Of a stretch of 64,000 nt of DNA, positions 23,715 to 34,006 are shown piece by piece; position 1 is the stretch's first letter; the number at the start of each line of letters is the position of its first letter. Both the position numbers and the translations under genes were made by a program. Origin of the DNA: Gnetum montanum (Eukaryota > Streptophyta > Gnetopsida > Gnetales > Gnetaceae); the NCBI GenBank assembly GCA_015680685.1, contig MNCI01025409.1, forward strand, positions 1,050,903 through 1,114,902. The letters are read 5' to 3'. The notes under the pieces were generated by a model, which was given only the letters and a program-made list of their open reading frames with translations, searched no databases and was not told the origin of the DNA.

Positions 23715-24467
23715 TGATGAGTGGCGAGGCACCCCTACACTGAACCATACGAATACGAGCGTAACACGTGCAATTTGGTCGAACTCCGCAGACTAAGTGC
23801 CTACACGCCTCATGGAACACTTAAGGTTAATTATTCGTTGTCTTCCCAAACTTACTTGTAGTTGTCACAATGTATGGTTAAGTAAGTCTGAGGTATATGA
23901 TTTTTATGTCTTTTTTGGTTTTTTCTCCTATGCTGATAAGGTGAAGGGTTGAAGAGACTAATTACTAACTTTAACTAACTAACTAAGTCTTAATTAACCT
24001 AGCGTCAGCATCCATTCCCACTTACCATTCACACCCTAAACCAATGCAACCATGGTTACCAAACGCTAGTCGTTGCTGGGATCACCACGTGTAACACACG
24101 TGCTCGAAGTGATCGTACTGATGCACTTAACAAGGAGAGAAGGGTTGAGAAAGATTTAATTCCTAATAAAGCATGTAAATGATAAACAATAAATAAAGTC
24201 CTAATTAGCCTATTCCATGCACTGCAAGGTTTATCCAAGAAGTTCGTCTTTATTTCCGTACACAAATATGTGTTCACGTACAATATCTGCTCGAATAAAG
24301 ATCCATTCACTTTGGAGCTCCTACTGTGGGCACATGGAAAATATTCTATCTCTGGAGAGGTAAAACTACCAAAGTTTTTCTAAGGGTCTAAACCTAGATG
24401 AGAAAACAAGGGAGAGCTTCCTCTTATTTATAGACTTGGTGACAGACCACGATATCACGTCCCATCA
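23715..24467 (-). repeat. R4 3' LTR
   Basis: 753 bp, ends TGATGAG...CCCATCA (plus reading). TATAAATA (minus strand) lies at 24,425-24,432, one GATATC site at 24,451, and an AATAAA polyadenylation-type signal (TTTATT in plus reading) at about 24,250. The adjoining TACCCCCATGATT (24,468-24,480) is the polypurine tract on the element strand. Confidence 0.93.
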
Positions 24468-26440
24468 TACCCCCATGATTGAATGAAAACTCGTCCTCGA
24501 GTTCCTTACAAAATATTAGGAAGGTATGGGATTATTTACTCAAATGGAACTAATGGGATGACATGTGAACGGATCATCATTACAAAACAAGACAAAACTG
24601 GTGTTCATGACAACAAGAGTGAACACCATATTACATTGACATCAGGCCTTATTTGGTAGTTGAGAAAGAGAGAGAGAAAGAAGTTTTGCTACTGCCAACG
24701 CCAAGATTGCGCCTTTCGTTGTCCATCCGTAAGCACGCCATCGATCTTGCTTCTTGCATAACTACTTCAACGCTGCTCCATTCCAAGTGTTCCCTCCAGA
24801 TCCAATCCATTGTTGTATGATTACCATCTGCACACACAAGACAGTCTTTATATTAGCAAGGGTAAATGAACTTTAATGTAGTGGATACCTTGCTTCGGTG
24901 AAAGGTCCATTGGCTGAGTTGTGGTATGGTTGATTGCGGGTCTGGAGATATAATATTGATGACTACCGAAGGTGTAGGGGTTAGGAGAAAATTGAAAAAA
25001 TTGGGCCCTGTACCCCCATGACTAATTGCGAACCTCCGATAGCGAGAGAATGGAGAAAGAAAAAAGAACAATGAAGATGGAGAAAAAGAAACAACTAAAA
25101 CGTCGATGAAATGGATGTCAAGATGGAAATGAACAAAACAGAATTAATTACAAAAAATGTTAGGGAAAAGAATTTAACTAATGCACCAAATAGGAATGTC
25201 AGTGGGTCCTTCCCAAAGCAGGCTCATGCCCTTAATGCCCTACCCATATTCAAAGAGTCCGTAGGCTCTAGGAATGTCAATTGGAACAAGAGTTAAAGTC
25301 TTAACTGCAAGAATTTACCAAAAAGAAAACAATGTATCTACCAAAATATACACTAATGATACAATCGGCAATGAGGTGAACATGGGAGAGAAGGATGAAG
25401 AGAAGAGAATGGAATGGAATCCTAAGAACAAGGTGGTGTACAGCCCCTTGTGTGTTTCATGATTAATGTGACTTAGTAGGTCCCATTCCAAGTCTGGCCT
25501 CAAACCAACCACATCCAGTGACTTCGCATTAATACATTTGTCCAAACCATCCCCTTGAAGTAACAAGAATATCTTCACCCAAGAGCCACCATCATTCTGA
25601 CAAAACGAAGGAGGAGAGAACAGGAAGCGAGAAGCGCCTTAGTTAGAGGGAACATTTTTAGTTCCATAACCAGTGCTTGTAGCCTAAAGGATTATTTTGT
25701 CTAAGGGGTGTTCTTTGAATTCTCAATTTCTTCCTCTCTTTTTTTTTGTTTTCTTTTTTTAAAAAAAATTTTTATGTGTTTATGCATGAGAACCACACCA
25801 TGCAAAGACTTTGTTATTTTTATTTGCTCATCTTCTCGATAATTGAGTAACGTTGAAACGGTAAGAAAACTCAAGAAGAACACATCCAAGCACCCAAGAG
25901 GATGGCCAACACAAATGCATCAAGTTCCCTTGAAGTCACACCCTTTTCAATCCTTGAGTCCTTCCTTAGTTTGAGAAATACCCAGTCACCGATTCATTAA
26001 TAGTTCTTATTTAGAAAAAGACTGTACATTTCCAAGCCAAGAGAGACCATAGAACTGGTGGATGTATGGATGATGTGAACTCATTGCCTGCTATATCAAA
26101 AGAACCATACCTTAGTATCAACATCATAACTAAAGGTAAAAACCAAACATTAGCAGTCAATAGAAAAATATTTCATACCATCATGCAGAACACTTATTAA
26201 ATTACAAACTTACAAGGTGGATAACACACACACACACACACACACACAACGAAAAAGTATAACGATGTTGTAAAACAAAAACAAGAAAAGTTAAAGAAAT
26301 TTGTAAATAAGAAAAGTTAAAGAAATTTGTAAAACAAAAATTTGCAAGACAAACACGTGTAAAACAAAAATGTGTAAAAAAAAAACTAAAAAGAACTAGG
26401 GGCCCCCAAATGATTAACATAGGTGGCCATCTCCCCCATG
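24468..26440 (-). mobile_element. R4 non-coding 3' region
   Basis: No gene was seen. The motif CCCCCATGA-T (plus reading) occurs three times: next to the LTR (24,468), at 25,011, and at 26,431 by the end of the coding region. An (AC)n run is at 26,226-26,249 and A-rich tracts lie at 26,260-26,395. One GTGTGCTTTGAAT/ACCACACCATGCAAAG-type unit is at about 25,706-25,810. Confidence 0.7.
26226..26249. repeat. (AC)n microsatellite in R4
   Basis: About twelve AC units. R5 has a shorter AC run at 58,655-58,670 in the matching place, and R3 lacks it (about 32,745). Confidence 0.9.
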
Positions 26441-26461
26441 ACTAAATAGAAAGGGAGAGAT

Positions 26462-27240
26462 CTAAAATATTGAGCATCTATTTGAATTTCTTAAAAGTGC
26501 CCAACTTCTCCCAATTGATGTTCTTAGATTAATGGGTGAAAGTTGGCGATGCTCATATTCCAAGGTATCTATGCCTTTGTTGTTGGCATGGGTTGTTCCC
26601 CCAGTTCGTTCTATGCATATTGGTTTGCTCTTTCGACTAGTTGTCAACCACGGGGTGTCCACTACTTGTGTGGTTGCTACATACAGGCATCTTTGTTGTA
26701 GAGTTTCAAGGGCACACCTGTTGCATAGAGGAGATGTGGAGCATTCCTTCATGTCATCACCCGATGAATCACTATATGTGATGCATGGAACTTTCTTCTT
26801 CTCGATCTTTGTATAAATATTTACCATAGATATCTCCAAGGAAAGATCGTGAATCCCTAGGCATGCATCTATTGTGCTTAGCCATGCTCTTCCCATTATA
26901 ATTGGGAAGTCCCCTTCATTTTTGTTAACTTCAATCACTAGGAAATCGACTGGCTATGACCAACCACACACAGTGGTAACAATGTCCTCCACCAATCCCA
27001 AGGGAATGGTGATGGACTGGTCAGCCAGCTCTAGTTGAATATTGTTGTTCTTGAGTTGCGACAAGTTCCAGGCTTGATACATCTCTCGTGAAATTAGGTT
27101 GACTCCAAAACCTGAGTCAAGAAGAGCCTTATGTGGTTTGTTCCCGGAAACTTGGAGGTAGATTAAGGGACTTCCAGGATCAGATAGTTTCTTGGGAAGG
27201 TGGCCTACCTTGATCTAGTCGGTTACGGTATGTGTTAACA
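26462..27240 (-). pseudogene. R4 protease with pol-deletion junction
   Basis: The frame carries LLDSGFGVNLIS (intact D-S-G), LVEDIVTTVCGWS with one stop after it, and DFPIIMGRAWLSTID (26,462-26,938 open), followed by a short tail. The tail jumps from LLRNSN to RCSIF-ISPF and then the purine block. RCSIF-ISPF matches the extreme end of R1 pol (SCSIFQISSF, about 7,036-7,065), so everything between is deleted. R5 has the same junction. Confidence 0.8.
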
Positions 27241-29762
27241 TAACCGTATGCGTTAAGCTCTATTGTTGGACTGAAGGGTGCTCCGAAGCCTTATGTGTTG
27301 GAGGAGTGATCACAGACTCAACCGCTTGTTGTTGTGAGAGCTTGTTTGGGCTTTTGGTTCTGAAGAAAGGTCTTCTCTTTTTGCGGTTGTCAGAACCAAT
27401 AGCGAGTTGAATGTTTACGTCTCTGGTAGCATTTCGTGGCTACGGTTGAGTGGGGAGTTCCCCTTGCATTGTCGGAGCAAGAGATGTTATGGGAACTACC
27501 GGTGGAAAAGGTGCGGATGGATTAGGAGGATGGTATGAGTATGGAGCATCTCCCAGAGGAGAAGGAGTCCTTCTAAAGTACTCCCAAACTTGGTAGTGAT
27601 GGTGGGGAGTTGCGTGACCCATGGAGTCACTTGGAAAAATTGGTTGCTGCACGTAGTATCCATATGGGTCTGGCTTCCAGTAAGGGTACTATTGTTTAGG
27701 TGGTGGCATCCCCCATGACTGTGGGTATTGCCACTACTGATGTTGCCCGATGGGTTGTGGTGAAGTTCCACTTGGATAGTATGTCAACGGCTGGTGGAAC
27801 TGTCTTGGGTTACCTTGAGGATAAGGTAACCTTCGGGGTGTCTGCTGTTGGTTAAGTCTCGGGTTGAGTGCATACACCCCTGACTCTTGTAGATGTGAGA
27901 TGATTGGACAACATCCCTTAGGATGGTCATATTGGTAGATCTCACATCCACTGTCATTGTCTGTGTCCAAATCCACAACCTCATCGGAGATAATTATTTT
28001 CCCCTTACCCTTGTCACGTGCAGGGCCAGAATCTCTCCGCTTTTTCTTATCTTCGTCACTACTTCGTTCCTCCTTAGACTCTTCTATGATTTTCAAGACA
28101 AGTTCAAGTCTACTATCCAAGGAGTCCTGTATCTAATCTACCTTAGCCACCACTTTTGTTGTTAGCTTCTGAAGTGGCAAGGTTTTCCTATTCACCAACT
28201 CTTTGAGTGGTGACTCATCCTCTTCATCACAAAATCTCACTCCCTTCTTCCAGAGGGAAGGATCACAGTTATATTCTTCCGCTCTCTCTCTTTTTCGTAG
28301 CTCCCCTTCTTCTTTGGCTACTTGCTCCAACAGCCTGTGAATTTCATGGGATCTAAGTTCAGATAGTCTCCCTTGGGCATAATTCCCAAGGGTTCTCCTA
28401 GTTTCATACCTTAGCCCATCCACGATGTGGCGGAGTTGATCCCGTTGTGCGTAACCATGGCCGGGGCAACAAGTAACAATGCATAGTGGAGGCCCATGGC
28501 AGCATCCAAGGGTTCATGAGTACCTTGCTTCCATCCTTGGATCTATTATGCAAATTAGAAACTTTGGAGTACATTTGATATTTATCATTGAAGAGTTCTA
28601 ACATCATAATCCACCTCCTAATGGTTTCTGGCTCTAAGGACCGGTACCAACTCTCTACTTCCTTGATGAGTGTCCTATGAAACAACTTCAGTTTCTGCCA
28701 CTCGTTCTCTATGTTTTGCAAGGCGTAGGCATCGTGGAATGCCTGTAAATGATTTTTTGGATCAGCGTTATATCCCCCCTCAAAGCGTGGGATGTTATTC
28801 ATGTCTAAGCGCTTGATCCGACTATCCTTTAAATGCCTTTTTGGTATTCTCACTACCTCTGTTATACCTAGCATACTTCAGGTGGAAAGCAGGGGTTCAT
28901 CATGATCATCTCTTTCATGACGTCTATGATATCTTCGTTATTCCCTACTTTCCCTTTGTTCATGCCCTTGTCCTCACTCTCGACTCTCTCATCGAGGTCT
29001 CTCATTTTGTCTACCTCTATCCTCACCATTATGTTCTCTATGGTTGTGCCCAGATGTGGAAGGAGAGGGTGAATGATGTGAATAAGGAGAAGAAGATGAA
29101 GAACCATCGCCATGACAATGTTTCCTACCTTCTCTTTGGTGTTCCTTGCCCCAACCATGATGACGATCAAGGTGCCCGTCCTTGTCATGTGTTGTTGTTC
29201 CCTCAATGAATAGTTGGTATTCACGGGGATCAGAACTAGGGTTGTGTATCGTGGAGTGTAGGTTCTGATACCCCACCTCCTCACTTTCCTTAGGAGGAGG
29301 AACCTCTTTTGATAGAGAAGCTATTAGAAGTGGTTCACCATCTCCAATTTCACTTAGGACGTGCGGGACCTCTTTGCCCTTCAACAATGTATGTTGGCTC
29401 TCCTGCCTTGAGTCCCTCATACATTGTGCAGATGTGGGATGGTAATCCCTCATGTCAAAATCACCTATAACATATTCAACATAGAGCTGAGTCATGCCAA
29501 TCTATGCCAAAGCACGAAGGAGCATGTTAGGGATGACACGATCTGGAGGTAACACTATGTTACCTTGCAAATCTCTCCAGCACATCTGTTCATCCTGATG
29601 GAGGATAAAAGTAAAATTGGGTATATACTCATCGAGATGAGTATATTCCACCCTATATTGTTGAGGAACTAGTGGATTTAGGTTATGTGTTTGAGACTGC
29701 CGACTGTTCTTTGTATGATCCCTAGGTGGTGTAATGCTCTTGTGAGAAGAAGAAGAAAACAT
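27240..29762 (-). pseudogene. R4 gag, nearly complete
   Basis: It starts at the ATG at 29,762. In order: YTHLDEYIPNFTFILHQDE (29,502-29,762); an acidic, His/Ser/Arg-rich segment (28,989-29,495); VVRIPKRHLKDSRIKRLDM, then the capsid fold with WQKLKLFHRTL and WYRSLEPETIRRW (28,404-28,874); a Glu/Lys-rich helix region (28,133-28,423); the zinc-knuckle-like CEIYQYDHPKGCC (about 27,930); and a Pro/Gln/Tyr-rich linker. Only a few lesions remain: a TAG for Gln near 29,500 and frameshifts near 28,540 and 28,990. It resembles Retrotrans_gag proteins, which coat the element RNA. Confidence 0.8.
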
Positions 29763-29885
29763 TGTGTTTTATTGGTGTGCTAATTAACTGTTATATAAAT
29801 TTTTGTTTAATTAACCCTAAGGTTTGTTTAAGCTCCCAATGATATGAATGATCTCTTATGTTCTACTTAGCGCACAAACACTTAG

Positions 29886-29903
29886 TCCCCGGCAACGGCG
29901 CCA
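29886..29903 (-). other. R4 primer-binding site, perfect tRNA-Asp complement
   Basis: The minus strand reads TGGCGCCGTTGCCGGGGA one base inside the 5' LTR. It is identical to the complement of the 3' end of plant tRNA-Asp (including CCA). Confidence 0.9.
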
Positions 29904-29904
29904 A

Positions 29905-30718
29905 TGATGAGTGGCGAGGTACCCCTACACTCAACCATACGAATACGAGCGTAACATGCGCGATCTGGTTGAACTCCGCAGACTAAGTGCCTACACGCCT
30001 CATGGAACACTTAAGGTTAATTATTCGTTGTCTTCCCAGACTTACTTGTAGTTGTCACAATGTATGGTTAAGTAAGTCTGAGGTATATGATTTTTATGTC
30101 TTTTTCGGTTTTATCTCCTATGCTGATAAGGTGAAGGGTTGAAGAGACTAATTACTAACTTTAACTAACTAAGTAAGTCTTAATTAACATAGAGTTAGCA
30201 TCCGTTCCCACTTACCATTCACACCCTAAACCAATGCAACCATGGTTACCAAACGCTAGTCGTTGCTGGGATCACCACGCGTAACGCACGTGCTCAAAGC
30301 AGTCATACTGAGGCACTTAACGAGGAGAGAAGGGTTGAGAAAGATTTAATTCCTAATAAAGCATGTAAATGATAAATAGTAAATAACAATAAATAAATTC
30401 CTAATTAGCCTATTCCATGCACTGCAAGATTTATCCAAGAAGTTCGTCTTTATTTCCGTACACAAATATGTGTTCAGGTACAATATCTTCTTGAATAAAG
30501 ATCCATTCACTTTGGAGCTCCTACTATGGGCACATGGAAAATATTCTATCTTTGGAGAGGTAAAACTACTAGAGTTTCACTAAGGGTCTAGACCTAGATG
30601 AGAAAACAAGGGAGAGCCGCCTCTTATTTACAGACTTGGTGGCGGACCACGATATCGCAGGGGACAACGCGATATCGCATACACAATATCGCGGCCCATG
30701 CAATATCACATCCCATCA
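29905..30718 (-). repeat. R4 5' LTR
   Basis: 814 bp, 61 bp longer than its partner. The difference lies mainly in the GATATC array at 30,651-30,707 (four sites against one). The TATA position reads CTGTAAATAAG, one change from TATAAATAAG. Confidence 0.93.
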
Positions 30719-30723
30719 TTTAT

Positions 30724-30967
30724 CAAAAAGTTCATCTTTATTATCGTATAAAAATGTGTGCTTAGGTACAATTTGCTCGAATAAAGATCTGTTCACTTTG
30801 AGACTCCTACTACGAGCACATGGAAATTATTCTAACTCTAGAATGGTAAAATTGCTATAGTTTGGCTAAGGGTCTAAATCTAGATGAGTGAACAAGGGAA
30901 AGCCGCCTCTTATTTATAAACATGACGGTGGGCTGCAATATCGTGTACGCAATATTGCGGCTCATCA
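30724..30967 (-). repeat. R3 3' LTR, right piece
   Basis: It continues the LTR interrupted at 23,714. Two array sites lie at 30,937 and 30,951, 14 bp apart. It ends GGCTCATCA, followed by the polypurine tract TACCCCCATGACT (30,968-30,980, plus reading). Confidence 0.92.
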
Positions 30968-32884
30968 TACCCCCATGACTGAATGAAAACTCATCCTCGA
31001 GTTCCTTACAAAATATTGGAAAGGTATGGGATTATTGACTTGAATGATACTAATGGTGAATGGGGTGACATGTAAACAGATCATCATCACAATACATGAC
31101 AAAATTATTGTTCATGACAACAAGAATGAACATTAAACACATTTGACATCCAGCCTTATTTGGTAGCTGAGAGAGAAGAGAGAGAGAGAAAGGAAGAAGT
31201 CTGTTGCTGCCGACGCCAAGATTGTGCTTTTTGTTGTCCATCCATAAGCGCATCATCAATCTCATTCCTTGCATAACTGCTCCAACACCAATCCATTCCA
31301 AGTGTTTCCTCCCGATGCAATCCATTGTTGTATGATTGCCATCTACACACACAACACAGTCTTATATTAGCAAGGGTAAATGAATTACAATGCAGTTAAT
31401 ACCTTGCCTCAGTGTAAGGTCCATTGGCTGAGTTGTGATATGGCTAATGCGGATTTGGAGATATAATATTGGTGACTACCCGAGGTGTAGGGGTTAAGAA
31501 AAAATTGAAAAAATTGGACCAGGACCCCCATGACTGAGAGAGAACCTCCGGTAGCGAGAGAATGGAAAAAGATAAGGAATAAGAAAGATGGAGAAAAAGA
31601 AACAATGGTAACGCCAATAAAATGGATATCAAAGATGGAGATGAAAAAAATAAATGGTGATTATGGAAATGTTTAAGGGAAAGAAATTAATGGATGCACC
31701 AAATAGGAATGCTAGTGGGTCCTCCCCAGGCTCATGCCCTTAATGCCTTGACAATCCCATATTCAAAGAGTCCGTAGGCCCTAGAAATGTCATTTGGAAA
31801 CAAGAGTTAAAGTCTTAACCACAAGAATTTTCCAAAAAGAAAAAAATGCATCAACCAAGATATGGACTATTGATACAACCAGCAATAAGGTGAGAAATGG
31901 AGAAAGAGGATGGAAAGAAGAGAATGGAATGGAGTCCTGAGAGCTAGGTGGTGTACAGCCCCTTGTGTGTTAATGGTTAATGTGACTTAGTAGATCTCAT
32001 TCAAAATCTAGCCTCAAACAATCCACATTCAGTGACTTCGCATTAATACACTTAGCTAATCCATCCACTTGAAGTAGCAAGAATGCTTCCACCAAAGAGT
32101 CACCACCATTCCGACGAAACAAAAAAGGAGAAAGTAGGAAGCGAGAAAGGGCCTTAGTTAGAGGGAACATTTTTATTTAGTTCCATAACCAGTGCTTGTA
32201 GCCTAGATGATTATTTTTTCTAAGGGGTGTGCTTTGAATTCTCACTATTTTTTGTTGTGTTTATTTTTTATTTTTTATTTTTTGTGTTTTGTGTGAGAAC
32301 CACACCATGCAAAGACTTATTATTTTTATTAGCTTAGCTTCCCGATAATGGAGCAATGTCGAAATGGTAAGGAGAATCCAAGAAGGAAACATCCAAGAAC
32401 TTAAGAGAATGGCCAGCACAAATGCATCAAATCCTCTTGAAATCACACCCTTTTCAATCCTTGAGGCCTTCCTTAGTTTGGGAAATGCCCAGTCATTGAT
32501 TCGTTGATAGTTCTTATTATTTAAAGAAAGGGGATTGTACAGTTCCAAGCAAAGAGAAACCATAGAAATTCATGGATGCATGGATGACATGGACTCATTG
32601 CTTATTATATCAAAAGAACCATACCTTAGTATCAACATTATAACTCAAAGGTAAAAACCAAACATTAGCAATCAATAGAATACAGTTCATACCATCTTCG
32701 GAGCATTTATTAAGTGACAAACTTAACAAAAGAAAATCAATAGACACACAAATAAATGAAGAAGTATGAAGGATGTTGCAAAACAAAAACAAGAAAAGTT
32801 AAAGAAATTTGTAAAACAAAAACTTCAAAAGGAACTGAGGGCCTCAAATGATCAACATATGTGGCCATCTCCTCCATGACTGTG
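30968..32884 (-). mobile_element. R3 non-coding 3' region
   Basis: It matches the R4 region 24,468-26,440 and holds three CCCC(C)ATGAC blocks (30,968; about 31,524; about 32,872, the last as CTCCTCCATGAC). No gene was seen; short ORFs here are in simple-sequence DNA. Confidence 0.65.
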
Positions 32885-34006
32885 TTAGAAGGGGAAGATC
32901 TGAAAGAATGAGCGAGGTTGTCCTCTCTTAGAGGTATTATGTGCACTGACCATTCTAGATTCATGATAAGGTTTGGCCTGTTGCACATTTACTAGTATTC
33001 TCCTACCGAAGCATGTATTTAAATTTTTTAGAAGTGTCCAACTTCTCCCAATTGATGTTTTTAGGTTAAGGTTTGGAAGTTGGCGACGCTCTTGCTCCAT
33101 TGTATCTATGCTTTTGACGTGAGCGCCAATTGGTTCCCCAGTTAGTTCCATGCACATTGGTGAGCTGCCCTCTTGATCAGCTGTCAACCACTGGGTGTCT
33201 TTTTGTTGTGTGGTTGCTACATACAAGCACTTTTGTATGTTAGTTTCTTGGGCACATCGGTTGCACGCAGGCAATGTTGACCATTCCTGTACGTCATCAC
33301 ACCCTATATCATTGTATGTGATGCATGGAACTTTCTTCTTCTCGATCTTTCCAAAAGTGTTTTCCTTAGATATTTTCAGAGAAAGATCAATAATTCCTAG
33401 GCATGCGTTTATGGTACTTAGCCATGCCCTTCCCATTATTATTGGAAAGTCCCCTTTGTCATTGTTTACTTGGATCACTAGGAAATCTGCTGGATATGAC
33501 CAACCACACATAGTGGTAACGATGTCCTCCACCAGTCCTAAGGGAACAGTGATGGACTGGTTAGCCAACTCTAAGCGAATATTGCTCTTTTTGAGTGGAG
33601 GCAGGTTCCAGGCTTTATACATCTCTTGTGATATTAAGTTGACTTCGGAACTTGAGTCCAAAAGAGCTTTACATGGTTCATCCCCAGCGACTTGGAGATA
33701 AATTAAAGGACTTCCAAGGTTAGAGAATTTCCTGGGAAGGTGGCCCTCCTTGATCCAATCAGTGACAGCATGTGTTAACATAACCGTGTGCGTTGAGCTT
33801 TGTTTTTGGTTTGAAAGGAGCTCTGAAGCCTTATTTGATGGAGGAGCATTCAGAGGCTCAACTACTTGTGGTTGTGAGAGCTTGTTTGGACTATTGGTTC
33901 TAAAGAAAGGTCTCTTTGTGTGGTTGTCAGAACTAGTAGCGGGTTGAAGGTTTATAGCTCTCACAGCATTACATTGCTGTGATTGAGTGGGGAGTTCCCC
34001 TTGCAT
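32885..34006 (-). pseudogene. R3 protease ORF fused to the last piece of integrase
   Basis: An uninterrupted 373-codon frame, the longest in the window. In order: a Pro/Gln/Ser-rich linker; LLDSSSEVNLIS (D-S-G changed to D-S-S); LVEDIVTTMCGWSY; DFPIIMGRAWLSTI; and a tail to WTLLKNLN. It then shifts abruptly to LVNVQQAKPY and ends FFQIFPF. The last part matches the end of R1 integrase (FVNIQQVKPF, about 6,957-6,990). The frame joins protease to the integrase tail with RT, RNase H and most of integrase removed. The ATG at the left is not a true start, since gag precedes it. Confidence 0.82.

Larger units (their letters stand above)
23715..30718 (-). mobile_element. R4, youngest pol-less element in the nest
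   Basis: A 7.0-kb minus-strand element with TSD TTTAT (23,710-23,714 / 30,719-30,723). 3' LTR 23,715-24,467 (753 bp); 5' LTR 29,905-30,718 (814 bp). The primer site is a perfect tRNA-Asp complement. Gag-protease is the best conserved in this nest and the protease keeps D-S-G. RT, RNase H and integrase are absent. It lies inside the R3 3' LTR, so it is the last insertion of this stack. Confidence 0.95.

Noticed and set aside
33195-33701. 168-codon plus-strand ORF in R3
   Set aside because: It is the antisense shadow of the intact protease frame on the minus strand.
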